The notes: generated by a model not told the origin, from the sequence alone. DNA of 64,000 nucleotides from Xenorhabdus eapokensis (GCF_001908105.1 NZ_MKGQ01000021.1:1-64000), one strand, 5' to 3'; positions 46,236 through 58,562 are shown, counted from the stretch's first letter. Numbers and translations: made by a program.

Positions 46236-46892
46236 TCAAAAACCTAAACTATCCAATAAATCATCAACCTGTTCTTGGTTGGTAATAACGCCTGCACCAT
46301 TTTGGTTAACCTGGGGGCCGTTAAGAAGGCTGTCGTTCTCTTTTTTCGCTTTAGCCATCTGGTCAGAAGGTATATTTTCCATTAATACCATGACCAACTG
46401 TTTTTCCAGCTCCTGAATGACTTCCATCATCCGCTTAATTACCTGCCCAGTAAGATCCTGAAAATCTTGCGCCATCATAATCTCAAGCAATTGGGTGTTA
46501 GTAAATGCGGTATGATCAGGGACGAGATGCAGATAGTTTCTCGTGTCCGTTACCAGTGAGCGGGCATCGGTCAACTCCAAATCCTTCGGATTTGCAAACC
46601 ACTCATCCCAACGTTGGGTTAAACTTTTTGCTGACGCTTCCAATTCGTTCTGACGGGGCTGTGCTACTTCAACGCAGTTCAACACCCTTTCAGCCGCTTG
46701 TGCCGTCATTTGAACAACGTAATTCAATCGCTCTCTTGCATCTGGGATCGCTTCAGCCGCCTGAGCGATGGTTTGATCCAATCCCAGTTCGCGTAAACTA
46801 TCGCGCAGCATTCTGGTTAACTGCCCAATACGGCTGATTATCTCACTGGTCGAGATCGCCTCACTTCTCGGCATGACTGGATTTTCACTCAT
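46236..46892 (-). CDS. cheZ: CheY phosphatase CheZ
   Basis: CheZ removes phosphate from CheY-P, ending the tumble signal. It has 218 residues (E. coli 214). The long helical hairpin includes the catalytic stretch [29 protein letters not shown] with the active Gln in DFQDLTGQ. The C-terminal [10 protein letters not shown] is the CheY-binding peptide. It follows cheY by nine bases and is the last gene of the che operon here. Confidence 0.97.
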   Translation of the reverse strand: MSENPVMPRSEAISTSEIISRIGQLTRMLRDSLRELGLDQTIAQAAEAIPDARERLNYVVQMTAQAAERVLNCVEVAQPRQNELEASAKSLTQRWDEWFANPKDLELTDARSLVTDTRNYLHLVPDHTAFTNTQLLEIMMAQDFQDLTGQVIKRMMEVIQELEKQLVMVLMENIPSDQMAKAKKENDSLLNGPQVNQNGAGVITNQEQVDDLLDSLGF

Positions 46893-46901
46893 TTTGTCTC
46901 C

Positions 46902-47291
46902 TTAGAGCCCCAATTTTTCAAATATTTTATTGAGTTTCTCTTCCAAAATAGCCGCAGTAAACGGTTTCACAACATAACCGCTGGCTCCAGCTTGTGCTGC
47001 TGCAATAATATTTTCTTTTTTTGCCTCTGCCGTTACCATCAGGACAGGTAAAGCTGCCAGTTTTGCTTCACTGCGAATCGTTTTCAGTAATTCGAGGCCA
47101 TCAATATTTGGCATGTTCCAGTCAGAAATAACGAAATCAAATTCGGCAGTGCGGAGTTTAGTCAACGCTTCTGCCCCATCCTGTGCTTCATCTACGTTGT
47201 TGAATCCCAATTCTTTCAGCAGATTACGCACAATTCGACGCATAGTTGAAAAGTCATCGACGACCAAAAATCTCAGATCCTTACTTGCCAT
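46902..47291 (-). CDS. cheY: Chemotaxis response regulator CheY
   Basis: CheY is the single-domain receiver that, when phosphorylated, binds FliM and switches motor rotation. The start is ATG 47291 ([30 protein letters not shown]), giving 129 residues. Acidic pocket Asp12/Asp13, phosphorylated Asp57 ([13 protein letters not shown]), Thr in MVTAEA and Lys109 in YVVKPF are all present. It lies between cheB and cheZ. Confidence 0.98.
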   Translation of the reverse strand: MASKDLRFLVVDDFSTMRRIVRNLLKELGFNNVDEAQDGAEALTKLRTAEFDFVISDWNMPNIDGLELLKTIRSEAKLAALPVLMVTAEAKKENIIAAAQAGASGYVVKPFTAAILEEKLNKIFEKLGL

Positions 47292-47372
47292 AAAAACTCC
47301 TTGGAATTTCACTTACCCAGCAGCACAGCTGCTGCAAAAATTAACATCAAATACAACTACCAATTACAACGA

Positions 47373-48425
47373 CTAAATACGAACCGACTGCCCCGCACTA
47401 ATTTTGGCCAGCATAGTTTTACTGATTTTTTGAAGATCCATGACTTCATCCACCGCCCCTAACTGGATAGCGGCACGTGGCATGCCAAATACGACACAAC
47501 TTTTTTCGCTTTGCGCCAATGTGTATGCCCCTTCCTGCTTCATTTCCAGCAAGCCCGCAGCACCATCATTACCCATGCCGGTTAAAATAACACCTACCGC
47601 ATTGCGCCCGGCATACTTAGCAACCGAACGAAAGAGAACATCAACAGAAGGACGATGGCGATTAACTGGTTGGGCATGAGTTATCATGATTTGATAATTG
47701 GCACCACTGCGGCAAAGCTCCATATGGTGATCTCCGGGTGCAATGTAGGCATGCCCTGGCAAAACGCGTTCCCCATCCTCAGCTTCTTTGACCGTGATTT
47801 GACTCAGTTTATTAAGCCTTTCGGCAAAAGAACGGGTGAAACCTGCGGGCATATGTTGAGTAATCAATAAAGCCGGACTGGTGATCGGCAGGGGTTGCAG
47901 CAGGTTTTTGATTGCCTCTGTTCCTCCTGTTGACGCCCCTACTGCGATCAGTTTTTCACTGGATAATAGTGGCTTGAAATTCAATGGGGTTGTACTCACG
48001 GATGCCGGTTCTGCCGGACTGATTTTAGCCTGGGCGGCAGCACGGATTTTTTCGGCAATCAATTCGCTATAAGCCAGCATACCTTCACGGATCCCCAGTT
48101 GTGGTTTGGTCACAAAGTCCACGGCGCCCAGTTCCAGTGCTTTCAATGTGATTTCCGAACCTTTTGCGGTCAGAGAAGACACCATCACAACCGGCATCGG
48201 GCGTAACCGCATTAATTTTTCTAAAAAATCAATGCCATCCATGCGTGGCATTTCAACATCTAAGGTTAATACCTGCGGATTGTGTCTTTTGATTAAATCG
48301 CGGGCAACGAATGGATCAGGAGCACAATCCACGACTTCCATATCAGGGTGACTATTGATGATTTCCCGCATGATTTGACGCATTAACGCCGAATCATCCA
48401 CACAAAGAACAGTTATTTTATTCAT
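47373..48425 (-). CDS. cheB: Receptor methylesterase CheB
   Basis: CheB demethylates and deamidates chemoreceptors for adaptation. It has 350 residues: an N-terminal receiver ([34 protein letters not shown]), a linker (residues about 135-160), and the esterase domain with Ser in [12 protein letters not shown], His in ITQHMPAGF and Asp in GMGNDGAAG. The start overlaps the cheR stop by eight bases. An 81-base gap separates it from cheY. Confidence 0.98.
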   Translation of the reverse strand: MNKITVLCVDDSALMRQIMREIINSHPDMEVVDCAPDPFVARDLIKRHNPQVLTLDVEMPRMDGIDFLEKLMRLRPMPVVMVSSLTAKGSEITLKALELGAVDFVTKPQLGIREGMLAYSELIAEKIRAAAQAKISPAEPASVSTTPLNFKPLLSSEKLIAVGASTGGTEAIKNLLQPLPITSPALLITQHMPAGFTRSFAERLNKLSQITVKEAEDGERVLPGHAYIAPGDHHMELCRSGANYQIMITHAQPVNRHRPSVDVLFRSVAKYAGRNAVGVILTGMGNDGAAGLLEMKQEGAYTLAQSEKSCVVFGMPRAAIQLGAVDEVMDLQKISKTMLAKISAGQSVRI

Positions 48426-49305
48426 GACCCCTCCTTGCCCGACCTACACCGTAAACGGTCTGTCCTTGCAAGTAGAACTCTCGGCTGATTTGAGTGACGT
48501 TTTCGGAATGCCCTGCAAAGAGCAAACCATCCGGTTTTAAGAAATTGACAAAACAACGCAAGATCCTTTCCTGTGTCTTTTTATCAAAATAAATCATGAC
48601 ATTACGGCAGAATATTGCATCAAATTTACCTTCGAGTGCCCAATCAGAATCAAGCAGGTTCAAATGCTGAAAACTCACCAGTTCAGTCAGTAAAGGACGA
48701 ACCCGTGCATATCCTTCAAAGCGACCAACCCCTTTGAAAAAATATTTTTTCTTTTGACTTTCACTCAGATACTGTAATTCTTCCAGCCGATAAACCCCCC
48801 GCCTGGCTTTTTCCAGCACACTGGTATCAATATCACTGCCAATGATTTTTATCCGATTTGACCGATGCCCCAGTACATCACACAAGGTCATTGCAATAGA
48901 ATACGGCTCTTCCCCCGTTGAAGCAGCAGCACTCCAAACGCGGTATGTCCCGCCATTTTTCCTGCTGGCATGCGCCGCCAGAATAGGAAAATGGTGGGAT
49001 TCCCTGAAAAATGCGGTGAGATTTGTGGTCAATGCATTAATGAAAGATTCCCATTCTTTACTGTGACTGTCTTGTTCCAGAATCGACAGATATTGACCAA
49101 AATCATTAAGCCCCAATACACGAAGCCGCCTGACTAAACGGTTATATACCATCTCACGCTTATTTTTCGCCAGTACTATGCCAGCCCGTTGATAGATAAA
49201 CTGGCAGATGCGCTCAAATTGCGCATCCGACAAAGCATGCCGTTGAAGCATAAAGTTCAGCGGTGCAGTAGCATCAGAATCTGAAGCTATTGAATTGGCT
49301 TTCAT
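48418..49305 (-). CDS. cheR: Receptor methyltransferase CheR
   Basis: CheR methylates receptor glutamates using S-adenosylmethionine. It has 295 residues. There is an N-terminal helical domain, then the SAM fold with [38 protein letters not shown] and [19 protein letters not shown] beta subdomain in the C-terminal domain docks to the receptor NWETF peptide, which is present on the receptor at 51000-52703. It overlaps cheB. Confidence 0.98.
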   Translation of the reverse strand: MKANSIASDSDATAPLNFMLQRHALSDAQFERICQFIYQRAGIVLAKNKREMVYNRLVRRLRVLGLNDFGQYLSILEQDSHSKEWESFINALTTNLTAFFRESHHFPILAAHASRKNGGTYRVWSAAASTGEEPYSIAMTLCDVLGHRSNRIKIIGSDIDTSVLEKARRGVYRLEELQYLSESQKKKYFFKGVGRFEGYARVRPLLTELVSFQHLNLLDSDWALEGKFDAIFCRNVMIYFDKKTQERILRCFVNFLKPDGLLFAGHSENVTQISREFYLQGQTVYGVGRARRGHE

Positions 49306-49311
49306 CTGACC

Positions 49312-50943
49312 TCAGCGTAGTTGACTAACAACATGCTCATCAGTCATGTTTGATGTAGCGATCGCTTGATAAGCGTACTCATCTTCCAAACTGTCAGGCA
49401 GTTCAAATTGAGCAACGGTTTTCACCAATATATCTGCCTTATCTTCAAGGGCAGCAGCGGCCGCAGCAGATTGCTCCACCAATGCAGCATTTTGCTGTGT
49501 GACTTGATCCATCTGGCTGACAGCTTGAGCAACCTGATGAATGCCACGGCTCTGTTCATCAGAAGCAGAAGCAATTTCAGCCATTAAATCAGTTACCTGG
49601 TTCACCGACCTAACCAGTTCATCCATCGTTTGTCCCGCATTGTTCACTAACTCTGAACCCTGATTAACGCGGTGGACAGATTCATCAATTAAGGTTTTGA
49701 TTTCTTTTGCCGCTTCGGCACTACGTTGTGCCAGGTCACGTACTTCACCGGCTACTACAGAGAATCCACGCCCTTGTTCACCAGCACGTGCTGCTTCAAC
49801 AGCAGCATTCAGTGCCAGAATATTGGTCTGGAAAGCGATACCATCAATAACACTAATAATGGCACTGATTTTCTTCGAACTTTTGGCGATTTCATCCATA
49901 GTTGCCACAACACTTGTGGTCAGTTCACCACCTTTTGAAGCAGTCTGGGATGCCGATATCGCCAGTTCGCTGGCTTGACGCGCATTTTCTGCGTTCTGTT
50001 TAACGGTAACCGTCAACTCTTCCATACTGGCAGCCGTTTCTTCCAGTGATGCTGCCTGTTGCTCTGTACGTGAAGATAAATCCGTATTGCCCTGAGTGAT
50101 CTCTTGAATGCCAGAATACATCTGGTTGGTATTTTCGCGCACAGCGGCAATGGATTTGATTAATGATGCCTGCATATCACGCAGTTTTCGGAAAATATCA
50201 CCAATTTCATCATTGGTGAACACAGCAATTTCTTTATCTAAACGCCCTTCGGCTACATCCTGGAAACAAGTCCCCATATTCGAAAATGGTCTGAGCAAGT
50301 TACGTTTTAGCCACCAATTAGCCGCTACCGAAACCACAAATACCATTAAAACAGCGCCAAAAAACATGGCAATGGACACTTTGTAGTAAAATTGCCCTTC
50401 AGAAACTGCTGAGTTAATGTTATCGCCGAGAAATTGCATATAGTTGTTAAATGCAATTTCCATCTTACGCTGGTAATCTTCTGTAGGCTGATCAAGAAAA
50501 GCCTGAAAATGACCTTCATAAAGATAAGTTTTTAGCTCTTTTAATGCGTTGATATATTCTTGATAAGCGTGTTCAACCGCAGTCAATAAAACTGCACCAT
50601 GATCAGTTTGTTCCATCCGAGGTAATGAACTGAATTTGGCAAAATTCCGGTCTGCGTCATTTATTGAGCTTTTGAGTAACGCCTCCATTATTTCTATCTG
50701 CGTTTGTGGTTGCCCCACTTTGTGGGCAATTGCGATTTTGTTCAGAGTGTTACGCGTTTGCAACAATGCCGACCAACTCAAACTAAGGGTATCTCTCCGT
50801 TGAGTTCCCAGATCAATTCTTTCGATATATGTCTGGTCTGTATGAATTATTCCCAAAGACAAACCACTCGAAATAATTTGCATAACACAAAACATCATCA
50901 GTAACAGATACAAACTGGTTGATATGCGAAGCTTGCCTAACAT
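49312..50943 (-). CDS. Methyl-accepting chemotaxis protein without tether peptide
   Basis: This is a transmembrane chemoreceptor of 543 residues. Two membrane helices (about 10-32 and 188-212) flank a periplasmic four-helix TarH-type sensor domain; a HAMP domain follows ([25 protein letters not shown]). The signalling hairpin has the invariant tip [46 protein letters not shown]. The C-terminus is EHVVSQLR, so it lacks the CheR/CheB-binding NWETF pentapeptide and should behave as a minor receptor dependent on neighbours. It lies between the first receptor and cheR. Ligand unknown. Confidence 0.95.
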   Translation of the reverse strand: MLGKLRISTSLYLLLMMFCVMQIISSGLSLGIIHTDQTYIERIDLGTQRRDTLSLSWSALLQTRNTLNKIAIAHKVGQPQTQIEIMEALLKSSINDADRNFAKFSSLPRMEQTDHGAVLLTAVEHAYQEYINALKELKTYLYEGHFQAFLDQPTEDYQRKMEIAFNNYMQFLGDNINSAVSEGQFYYKVSIAMFFGAVLMVFVVSVAANWWLKRNLLRPFSNMGTCFQDVAEGRLDKEIAVFTNDEIGDIFRKLRDMQASLIKSIAAVRENTNQMYSGIQEITQGNTDLSSRTEQQAASLEETAASMEELTVTVKQNAENARQASELAISASQTASKGGELTTSVVATMDEIAKSSKKISAIISVIDGIAFQTNILALNAAVEAARAGEQGRGFSVVAGEVRDLAQRSAEAAKEIKTLIDESVHRVNQGSELVNNAGQTMDELVRSVNQVTDLMAEIASASDEQSRGIHQVAQAVSQMDQVTQQNAALVEQSAAAAAALEDKADILVKTVAQFELPDSLEDEYAYQAIATSNMTDEHVVSQLR

Positions 50944-50959
50944 GTAATCACCTCGTTTA

Positions 50960-50980
50960 ACGGCTGCATTATGCAGCCGT
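50960..50980. repeat. Hairpin between the two chemoreceptor genes
   Basis: ACGGCTGCAT and ATGCAGCCGT form a perfect ten-base inverted repeat with one central base. There is no U-tract on the minus strand, so it is more likely an mRNA-stabilising or attenuating hairpin than a full terminator. Confidence 0.6.
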
Positions 50981-50999
50981 GGTTATCGCTATTATTTTT

Positions 51000-52703
51000 T
51001 TAGAATGTTTCCCAATTAGAGGGGTCTTCCACATTACTGTCTTTCTTCAGCACGGGAGGATTTGTTTTATTAGCTGGAGGAGTCGACGATTTTGTCGCCG
51101 ATAAAACTTCGTGTTTTCTTTTCTCAGGCTGCTTCCTTTCTGCCTGCTCCGGTAACTGGAACATCGCAACCGCTTTGGTTAATATTTTGGCCTGCTCTTC
51201 CAATGCCGCCGCCGCCGCAGCAGACTGCTCAACCAATGACGCATTTTGTTGTGTGACTCTGTCCATTTCGGAAATAGCAACACCAACTTGCGTAATCCCT
51301 CTGCTTTGTTCATCAGAAGCCGATGCAATTTCCCCCATAATGTCAGTCACGCGGGTAACAGAATCGACAATTTTATGCATGGTTTCACCCGCGCTTTCTA
51401 CCTGCATAGAGCCAGTATCTGTACGATTTACAGAATCTTCGATCAATGCCTTGATCTCTTTAGCCGCTTCTGCACTGCGCTGTGCCAGATTACGCACTTC
51501 ACCAGCAACCACGGCAAAACCACGGCCATGCTCACCGGCACGGGCAGCTTCTACGGCAGCGTTGAGGGCGAGAATATTGGTTTGAAAAGCAATGGCATCA
51601 ATTACGCCTGTGATATCAGAGATCTTGCGAGAACTGTCTGCAATTTCGTGCATGGTCTGAACGACATTAGCCACCACTTTCCCTCCCTGACGGGCGATCT
51701 CAGAGGCGTTGTCAGCCAAGTTACTGGCTTGACGAGCATTGTCAGCATTCTGTTTGACTGTCGCCGTTAACTGTTCCATGCTGGCAGCCGTTTCTTCCAA
51801 CGAAGCGACTTGCTGTTCAGTACGAGAAGAAAGATCGTTGTTCCCCGCAGCGATTTCGCTCGTGCCGGTATAGATGGTTTCGGTACTTTGATGGACACTT
51901 CTGACCGTATTGATCAGTTCTTCCTGCATGTGTTTCAAGCCAACGGCTAACATGCCCATTTCATTATTGCCAGTTACTGTGATCGCCTGAGTCAAGTCCC
52001 CTCTTGAGAAGGACCTGATATTATCCAGCAGTTTGTGCAGCGGATCGATCAATGCCTTACGTAAGCCAATCCAGCTTATCACTATGACCACAGCCAGCAG
52101 AGTCATCACAAGGATCAATGAAACAACGATATTGTTGTAAGCTTTATCAGCTTCTAATAATACCTGATCATAGAATTTTGAGCTTTCGGATAGATAAAAG
52201 TTAAATTCCACATTAAACGCGTTCTGATAATCTGTCGTTTTCTGGAGGAAAAACTCTTCAAACCTGTCATGCGCTAGCATGTTAACTAACTCTTTAAGCG
52301 CATTAAGGTAATCGTTATGGGTATGTTTCAAACGCTGCAAATGTTCTTGATCATAAAAAGACAATTTTTCAGTCTGTTCATATTTTTCGAAGAGTCGTTC
52401 AGCACGGGCAATATTAGCCTTGGCTTCTGCCAGAGCGTCATCAACTTTATAACTACCTTCAACACCGCGATTTTTCATCACATACATGATGCCAACACGG
52501 TTTATGTTATTACGGGCTTGCAGCAGGTTAACCCAGCTCTCATCCAGATAGATTTGCCGCTCTCGCATTTTATCTATTAATTCAAAGGCTTGTATGTCAT
52601 TCTTCAACCCTTTGAAGAACAATCCCCCGGAGATAAGTTGCAAAGCACCAAACAATATGATGACTGAGATTAATCCCGTCACTATTTTCATTCGGTTAAA
52701 CAT
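51000..52703 (-). CDS. Methyl-accepting chemotaxis protein with NWETF tether (Tsr/Tar type)
   Basis: This is a major-type chemoreceptor. The start is ATG 52703 ([30 protein letters not shown]); the open frame to 52886 is ruled out because the sigma-28 promoter lies at 52757-52783. That gives 567 residues. Periplasmic TarH-like domain (about 35-190), second membrane helix ([21 protein letters not shown]), HAMP, and the signalling tip [46 protein letters not shown]. The C-terminal tail ends SNWETF, the CheR/CheB docking peptide. A hairpin and 56 bases separate it from the second receptor gene. The ligand cannot be read from sequence. Confidence 0.95.
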   Translation of the reverse strand: MFNRMKIVTGLISVIILFGALQLISGGLFFKGLKNDIQAFELIDKMRERQIYLDESWVNLLQARNNINRVGIMYVMKNRGVEGSYKVDDALAEAKANIARAERLFEKYEQTEKLSFYDQEHLQRLKHTHNDYLNALKELVNMLAHDRFEEFFLQKTTDYQNAFNVEFNFYLSESSKFYDQVLLEADKAYNNIVVSLILVMTLLAVVIVISWIGLRKALIDPLHKLLDNIRSFSRGDLTQAITVTGNNEMGMLAVGLKHMQEELINTVRSVHQSTETIYTGTSEIAAGNNDLSSRTEQQVASLEETAASMEQLTATVKQNADNARQASNLADNASEIARQGGKVVANVVQTMHEIADSSRKISDITGVIDAIAFQTNILALNAAVEAARAGEHGRGFAVVAGEVRNLAQRSAEAAKEIKALIEDSVNRTDTGSMQVESAGETMHKIVDSVTRVTDIMGEIASASDEQSRGITQVGVAISEMDRVTQQNASLVEQSAAAAAALEEQAKILTKAVAMFQLPEQAERKQPEKRKHEVLSATKSSTPPANKTNPPVLKKDSNVEDPSNWETF

Positions 52704-52756
52704 AACTTCCCTTTTTTTTACTAAATTTCTATGTCGATTTTTAGAATTACAGATAG

Positions 52757-52783
52757 TTATCGGCACACTTAAAGGGAACTTTA
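52757..52783 (-). promoter_or_regulatory. Sigma-28 (FliA) promoter for the chemoreceptor/che genes
   Basis: On the minus strand TAAAGTTC, 11 bases, GCCGATAA: seven of eight -35 and a perfect -10. It is 54 bases before ATG 52703 and probably drives receptor, receptor, cheRBYZ. Confidence 0.85.
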
Positions 52784-52882
52784 CGCATAATTCTAAAAAT
52801 TGATTTTTTGCGGCATTTTTTTGATCTAGCACAAAGGGGCTACTGTTTTTTATTGCAGTAGCCCCAAAACAGCAATCTTTAA

Positions 52883-53380
52883 TCAACCTTTGGCAACTGA
52901 ATCAACCAATGCCATTTCTTCACTATTGAGAAGCTTTTCGATATCAACCAGAATCAGCATTCGTTCATCAATAGAACCCAGCCCTGTCAGGTATTCTGTT
53001 GACAAAGTCACCGCAAATTCTGGCGCCGGACAAATTTGATCTTCTTTCAAGGACAGCACGTCAGACACACCATCAACCACAATCCCGACAACACGGTTAA
53101 GCAAATTCAGAACAATCACAACCGTATTGTCGTTATAGGTGACATCTTCCTGTGAGAACTTGATCCTCAAATCAATAATAGGAACGATGACCCCACGCAG
53201 GTTGGTGATCCCCTTTATAAAAGCAGGCGTGTTTGCAATGCGGGTAACTTGGTCATAACCACGAATTTCCTGCACTTTTAATATCTCAATTCCATACTCT
53301 TCATCACCCAAGGTGAAAACCAGATATTCCTTTCCGGTCGTTTCCCCCGATAATTTACTCAATTCTTCTATGGCTGACAT
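52883..53380 (-). CDS. cheW: Chemotaxis coupling protein CheW
   Basis: CheW links receptors to the CheA kinase. The start is ATG 53380 ([72 protein letters not shown]), giving 165 residues (E. coli 167). The open frame upstream runs over cheA and is not used. Two beta-barrel subdomains as expected. It starts four bases after the cheA stop. Confidence 0.97.
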   Translation of the reverse strand: MSAIEELSKLSGETTGKEYLVFTLGDEEYGIEILKVQEIRGYDQVTRIANTPAFIKGITNLRGVIVPIIDLRIKFSQEDVTYNDNTVVIVLNLLNRVVGIVVDGVSDVLSLKEDQICPAPEFAVTLSTEYLTGLGSIDERMLILVDIEKLLNSEEMALVDSVAKG

Positions 53381-53384
53381 GATG

Positions 53385-55589
53385 TTACCTTTTAATGTGA
53401 AATGTTTTACGCTGAGCCAATTGTTCGTGGTTAAGTTTTTGCAAAGCAGGAATATCAATGATGAGCGCAACGCTACCATCCCCCATAATGGTGGCCGCTG
53501 AAATACCCGGTACTTTGCGGTAATTGCTCTCAATATTTTTAACAACAACTTGATGTTGCCCCACCAGTTTATCTACCAGCAAGGCATAACGGCGTCCGGC
53601 ACTTTGCACAATAACAGCAATGCCTTTCGTTGGATCAGTGATTCCATTAGGGATATCGAATATGTGATACAGTTCAAGCAGAGGTAAATATTCTCCACGT
53701 ACCAGCAATAGTTTTTCATCGCCCGCCAGCGGATAAATATCTTCCTCTTGTGGTTGCAATGAACTCACTACCGCACTCAGTGGCAGGATGAAAACTTCGT
53801 CATTAACTCTGACTGACATGCCATCCAGTATCGCTAATGTCAGTGGCAGCAAAATGCGAATGACGGTTCCCTTTTCTGCCTGGAAGTTAATCTGAATTTG
53901 CCCGCCCATATCTTGAATATTGCGCTTGACCACATCCATACCAACACCACGGCCAGAGACATCAGTGACCACTTCTGCGGTAGAGAAACCGGGAGCAAAA
54001 ATCAGCATAGCCACTTCTTCATTGCTCATATTTTCACTGACGCTTAAGCCCTGAGATTGTGCTTTTGCCAAAATTTTCTCACGGTTCAGACCCGCACCAT
54101 CATCAATGACTTCAATACAGATATTTCCACCTTGATGCTCGGCGGATAAAGTCAAATTACCGGTTTCTGGTTTACCCGCTGCAAGGCGTTTTTCCGGACT
54201 TTCGATACCATGATCAAGACTATTACGTACCAAATGTGTGAGAGGATCGATAATCCGTTCAATCAGACTTTTATCCAGTTCTGTCGAACTGCCAATGAGT
54301 GTCAATTCCACTTTTTTATTGAGTTTTCCAGCCAAATCCCGCACTAAACGCGGGTAACGGCTAAAAACATATTCCATCGGCATCATGCGAATTGACATGA
54401 CAGATTCTTGCAAGTCACGGGAATTTCGCTGCAATTGCGCCATACAACTCAACAATTCACTGTGTTTGGTCGGCTCCAGACCGTTACAATGTTGAGCCAA
54501 CATAGATTGGGTAATGACCAATTCACCCACTAAATTGATAAGCTGATCAACCTTTTCAACCGCAACACGAATACTGGATGATTCCGCACGTTGGCGTGGT
54601 GATCCGGCCGCTGGGCGGGGTGCCGGACGCCCAACTTCACGTACATCTGTTTTTTTTGCAGCATCAGTCGACTCTGGATCAGTTGTCATTGTCGTATTTG
54701 TTGCTGCGGCGGTCTCTTTTGCTGAATTATTGTCTATTGCGATATTTTCTGCCGATACCTTCACCGTATCTGTTGTGACTACAGTATCTTGTTCTGTTTC
54801 AGTGCCCGCATCTTCTGACTGAGATTCATTTGTTGGTAAAAAAGTGATTTGCTCAGGCTCAATCACAAAGCACAATACAGCCGTAATATCATCTTCTGTC
54901 GCAGATGTGATCAATGAAACTTCAAGACTATTCGTCGTCTGTTCTACATCATCAATTTCACCAAGATGCCCCAATTCATCCTTCATTAAACTGACTTCGC
55001 GTTCTTTCAATCCAGATAAATGAACACGTATCCGCCCATGATTGAATTTGTCTGTTGGAGAATGTCTCTTTTCTGGCTGATGTGCTTCGGACTGAGCCGA
55101 TGCTACTGCCTGTTTTTCCTCAACTTCATTTGCAACATTTTCCATCACAAATTCAGCCTGAATCTCAGGTGGCGCTGCAAAAAATTCCTCCTGCTGCCCT
55201 TGCTGTAGTTCTAATGCAAGCTGACGCAGTGTCTCGCAGATATAATTGAATGTGTCTTCATCCGGCTCCTGAGAACTTTTATAGGCATCCAATTGTTGCT
55301 GCATAATATCTTTCGCTTCTAAAAACAGGTTGATAATGTCAATGGTCAAACGTATTTCATCACGTCTGGCGCTATCGAGCAGATTTTCCAAAACATGTGT
55401 AGTCTGTTGCAGCTTGGTAAAACCAAAAGTCGCAGCGCCTCCCTTAATGGAGTGAGCGCTGCGAAATATTGCGTTTAACTGCTCATGATCAGGCTCATCG
55501 GCATCAAGCAACAATAAATGCTGCTCCATATCAGCCAATAATTCATCTGCTTCATCAAAGAAAGTTTGATAAAACGCGGTAATATCCAT
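53385..55589 (-). CDS. cheA: Chemotaxis histidine kinase CheA
   Basis: CheA autophosphorylates under receptor control and passes phosphate to CheY and CheB. It has 734 residues (E. coli 654). P1 HPt domain with His46 ([17 protein letters not shown]), P2 CheY-binding domain about residues 187-260, then an extended Thr/Ala/Glu-rich linker (about 265-345) that explains the extra length. P3 dimerisation follows ([23 protein letters not shown]), the P4 kinase boxes [49 protein letters not shown], and the P5 CheW-like domain. Confidence 0.98.
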   Translation of the reverse strand: MDITAFYQTFFDEADELLADMEQHLLLLDADEPDHEQLNAIFRSAHSIKGGAATFGFTKLQQTTHVLENLLDSARRDEIRLTIDIINLFLEAKDIMQQQLDAYKSSQEPDEDTFNYICETLRQLALELQQGQQEEFFAAPPEIQAEFVMENVANEVEEKQAVASAQSEAHQPEKRHSPTDKFNHGRIRVHLSGLKEREVSLMKDELGHLGEIDDVEQTTNSLEVSLITSATEDDITAVLCFVIEPEQITFLPTNESQSEDAGTETEQDTVVTTDTVKVSAENIAIDNNSAKETAAATNTTMTTDPESTDAAKKTDVREVGRPAPRPAAGSPRQRAESSSIRVAVEKVDQLINLVGELVITQSMLAQHCNGLEPTKHSELLSCMAQLQRNSRDLQESVMSIRMMPMEYVFSRYPRLVRDLAGKLNKKVELTLIGSSTELDKSLIERIIDPLTHLVRNSLDHGIESPEKRLAAGKPETGNLTLSAEHQGGNICIEVIDDGAGLNREKILAKAQSQGLSVSENMSNEEVAMLIFAPGFSTAEVVTDVSGRGVGMDVVKRNIQDMGGQIQINFQAEKGTVIRILLPLTLAILDGMSVRVNDEVFILPLSAVVSSLQPQEEDIYPLAGDEKLLLVRGEYLPLLELYHIFDIPNGITDPTKGIAVIVQSAGRRYALLVDKLVGQHQVVVKNIESNYRKVPGISAATIMGDGSVALIIDIPALQKLNHEQLAQRKTFHIKR

Positions 55590-55595
55590 CGTTAC

Positions 55596-56609
55596 TTACT
55601 CTGTCATCTTATTATCACTTGGCGGTTCAACCGATGGTTGTTCCGATTTTGTGATTTCATGTTTTATGATCACATGGGATTGTTCGGTGGGTTGCTGAGC
55701 AGCCGCTCCCTCATTGGAATCCATTCTGATGACTTCTTGCATATCCATACTATTGTTAGCGGTCATGGCGTTACCGCCACTGTTTTCCTGCTCAATCCTT
55801 TTTTCTGCATCTTTATTTAATACAATAATGCTGATACGACGGTTAACCGGCGCATTAGGATCGATATCTTTCTGCATGCTCACAGTTGATGCCATACCCA
55901 CAACTCGCAGGACTTTAGCTTCATCCAGGCCACCTATCAGCAATTCACGCCTTGATGCATTGGCACGATCAGAAGAAAGTTCCCAATTACTGTAACCCCG
56001 CTGACCGTTGGCATACTGTAAATTATCGGTATGACCAGATAGACTGAGTTTGTTAGGAATATCGTTCAAGATCGGCGCAATTGCTCGCAAGATATCGCTC
56101 ATGTGACTTTCAACCTTTGAACTGCCAATCATAAACATCGGGCGATTTTCTCGATCGATAATCTGAATACGTAAACCTTCATCCATCATGTCAATCAATA
56201 AGTGAGGACGCAGTTCTTTAAGGCGAGGATCGGTAATAATCAACTGGTCAAGTTGCTGGCGTAATCGATTTAAGCGACGAGTTTCTTCTTTAGTTTCAAC
56301 TACATTAGATTGACGGAAAACTTCCCCATCCTGTTGGAAAATATCATCCCCTCCCCCAGGGATCGGGTTGGTGCTATCGCTGCTTTTCTGTCCCTGATTG
56401 ATCGCTACTTGCAAAGGGGTACGGAAATACTCTGCAATACTGGTCAATTCTTGTGGACTCGCTATTGATATCAACCACATAACCAAAAAGAAGGCCATCA
56501 TTGCAGTCATAAAATCAGCATAAGCAATCTTCCATGATCCGCCGGCATGGTTTGAATCATGTTTTTTACGCTTTTTTATTCTGACGACAGAAACATTATT
56601 CGCTCTCAT
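55596..56609 (-). CDS. motB: Flagellar stator protein MotB
   Basis: MotB anchors the stator to peptidoglycan and carries the proton-accepting aspartate. It has 337 residues. The N-terminus has a basic tail, then [32 protein letters not shown] with the essential Asp in YADFM. The plug helix region EYFRTPLQ is followed by the OmpA-like domain ([41 protein letters not shown]). The C-terminal tail is polar and disordered. It overlaps no gene but is two bases from motA. Confidence 0.98.
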   Translation of the reverse strand: MRANNVSVVRIKKRKKHDSNHAGGSWKIAYADFMTAMMAFFLVMWLISIASPQELTSIAEYFRTPLQVAINQGQKSSDSTNPIPGGGDDIFQQDGEVFRQSNVVETKEETRRLNRLRQQLDQLIITDPRLKELRPHLLIDMMDEGLRIQIIDRENRPMFMIGSSKVESHMSDILRAIAPILNDIPNKLSLSGHTDNLQYANGQRGYSNWELSSDRANASRRELLIGGLDEAKVLRVVGMASTVSMQKDIDPNAPVNRRISIIVLNKDAEKRIEQENSGGNAMTANNSMDMQEVIRMDSNEGAAAQQPTEQSHVIIKHEITKSEQPSVEPPSDNKMTE

Positions 56610-56611
56610 AA

Positions 56612-57493
56612 TTATTCTTCAACTTCTTGTTGTACAGGAGATTTAACCCGACGAACATGTTCTTCCAGTTCTGTGAATGAAGGACGATCTGTGAGGAATA
56701 ACGTTTTACGACCGAATTCAACTGCAATTTGTGGTGCATAACCATGCAAACTGGATAGCAGTGTCACTTTAATGCATTGCATCATTTTGACTTGCTCACT
56801 GCTGCGTTGACGAAGGAGTGTGGCCAGAGGGGAAACAAAACCATAAGACAATAAGATCCCAAGGAATGTCCCCACCATTGCGTGAGCAATCAACGCACCT
56901 AATTCTCCTGCCGGACGATCCGCAGATCCCAGTGCATGGACGACGCCCATGACAGCCGCAACAATCCCGAATGCAGGTAATGAATCCCCTACTGCTGCCA
57001 AACTAGTCGCTGGTACTTCACTTTCCTGTTCGTAAGTCTCAATTTCTTCATCCATCAAGGCTTCAATTTCATGAGGATTCATGTTACCGCTGATGATAAG
57101 GCGCATATAATCAGTAATAAAATTCATCAGATATTGATCTTTTAACAAACGGGGATACTGCGTAAAAATGTCACTTTGGTGTGGATTTTCAATATCCCGC
57201 TCCAAAGCCAGCAACCCATTCTGGCGAGATTTGGACAACAGACGAAACTGCAACGCCATAAGATCCATATACATTGATTTATTGTATTTTGATCTGCGCA
57301 ATACTTTTGGTAAAACACGCAGTGTTGCCTTTATCGCCTTGCCATTATTGCCCACGATAAAAGCGCCAATTCCCGCACCTGCAATAATCAAAAATTCCGC
57401 CGGCTGATAAAGTGCGCCCATGTGACCACCGACAAGCAGGTAGCCACCAATTACCGCACCAAAAACCACGATATATCCTAAAAGTACTAACAC
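56612..57493 (-). CDS. motA: Flagellar stator protein MotA
   Basis: MotA is the proton-channel and torque-generating subunit. It has 293 residues (E. coli 295). The start is GTG 57493 ([49 protein letters not shown]) with AAAGGA upstream. Four membrane helices; the cytoplasmic loop has the conserved charged residues; helix 3 region [15 protein letters not shown] saw no clear sigma-28 box before it; read-through from flhDC or a promoter in 57494-57627 is possible. Confidence 0.97.
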   Translation of the reverse strand: MLVLLGYIVVFGAVIGGYLLVGGHMGALYQPAEFLIIAGAGIGAFIVGNNGKAIKATLRVLPKVLRRSKYNKSMYMDLMALQFRLLSKSRQNGLLALERDIENPHQSDIFTQYPRLLKDQYLMNFITDYMRLIISGNMNPHEIEALMDEEIETYEQESEVPATSLAAVGDSLPAFGIVAAVMGVVHALGSADRPAGELGALIAHAMVGTFLGILLSYGFVSPLATLLRQRSSEQVKMMQCIKVTLLSSLHGYAPQIAVEFGRKTLFLTDRPSFTELEEHVRRVKSPVQQEVEE

Positions 57494-57570
57494 GCGATAT
57501 CCTTTAGCTAAGTTGGTGAGCAGATGGGATCTGAACAGAGAGAATTGATAAATGAAGAAGAGTGTGATGA

Positions 57571-57605
57571 CAGGTTACAGTGTTTATAATCAAACCCGTA
57601 ACCTG
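57571..57605. repeat. Inverted repeat between flhC and motA
   Basis: CAGGTTAC and GTAACCTG form an eight-base stem with a 19-base loop. There is no U-tract in the direction of flhDC transcription, so termination is uncertain. Confidence 0.5.
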
Positions 57606-57627
57606 AATTTTACTTTTCCATTTAAAT

Positions 57628-58209
57628 TCACATAGCTTGCTGAGCAAATCCATCCAGCAGTTGTGAATTAGTATCGGCAAGTTGAGAGGAAAGTTTACGT
57701 TTTTTTACTGCCCGTGAAGGGGGCTGACAAAGACTACAAACAAAGCTATTTACTGGCTGATGAGCGTGTGTAATAAAAGTTCCACCACAGCAGCGACACT
57801 GTGTTGGCTGTAACATTCCGCTGTCGACAAAACGAACCAATGTCCAAGCTCTGGTTAATGCCAGAACAGGCCCTTCTTCACTCTCCGGAGGACATTGCTC
57901 AAGATATAGACGATAAGCTTTGACAACAGCCTCTACGCCTTCACAATGTCCACTTTTCAACAGAAAACGGTAAGCATTGTAGAACATTGACGAATGAATA
58001 TTCTGTTCCCAAGTCATAAACCAATCCGTCGAAAAGGGGAGCATCCCTTTAGGCGGAGGGCTTCCCCGCAACTCTTTATACAACCGGATCAATCGGCCTC
58101 TGCTTAGTTGTGTTTCACTTTCAAGCATCTGCAATCTCGCGCCTAAAGTGATGAGTTCCATTGCCAACTGAATATCTTTCGCTTCCTGAACAATACTTTT
58201 TTCAGCCAT
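57628..58209 (-). CDS. flhC: Flagellar master regulator FlhC
   Basis: FlhC is the DNA-binding partner in the FlhD4C2 activator of class 2 flagellar genes. It has 193 residues (E. coli 192). It begins [47 protein letters not shown]. The zinc site cysteines are in [10 protein letters not shown] and FVCSLCQPP. It starts two bases after flhD ends. Confidence 0.98.
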   Translation of the reverse strand: MAEKSIVQEAKDIQLAMELITLGARLQMLESETQLSRGRLIRLYKELRGSPPPKGMLPFSTDWFMTWEQNIHSSMFYNAYRFLLKSGHCEGVEAVVKAYRLYLEQCPPESEEGPVLALTRAWTLVRFVDSGMLQPTQCRCCGGTFITHAHQPVNSFVCSLCQPPSRAVKKRKLSSQLADTNSQLLDGFAQQAM

Positions 58210-58211
58210 CT

Positions 58212-58562
58212 TTACGCTCTTTTCTTGATTGATGTGTCATCCTGGGCGGATAACTGCTGAAAAAGATGAGTAGACAGTAAGATACCTGTATGAATTTGTT
58301 GCAGATCGTCCACCCGCGATTCTTTAGTTAACTGCTGTACGGTTTCGTGGTCTTCAAACCGAAAATGGCAAATCAGTTGGTTTGTTTCAGCTAATTTTAC
58401 TAACTGAGGCAATGTCAGCTCGGCCAACGTATCAGCCATCGATTCACTAATACCTAAACGGAACATCGCAGATGCTTTCTCATGGTTAATTAGCCGTTGT
58501 GCCAAAAGCAAATACGATAAATTTATGTCATAAATATGTTTGAGCAATTCAGCCGTACTCAT
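58212..58562 (-). CDS. flhD: Flagellar master regulator FlhD
   Basis: FlhD is the other half of the master activator. The start is ATG 58562 ([38 protein letters not shown]), giving 116 residues as in E. coli; twelve codons upstream in frame are not used. The C-terminal region ([24 protein letters not shown]) is highly conserved. The upstream region contains RcsB-type and CRP-type sites at spacing like that of E. coli. Confidence 0.98.
   Translation of the reverse strand: MSTAELLKHIYDINLSYLLLAQRLINHEKASAMFRLGISESMADTLAELTLPQLVKLAETNQLICHFRFEDHETVQQLTKESRVDDLQQIHTGILLSTHLFQQLSAQDDTSIKKRA

Noticed and set aside
52704..52886. N-terminal extension of the first chemoreceptor
   Set aside because: The sigma-28 promoter lies within it; the signal-anchor start at 52703 fits the family.
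53381..53548. N-terminal extension of CheW
   Set aside because: Overlaps the cheA 3' end in another frame; CheW length is normal from 53380.
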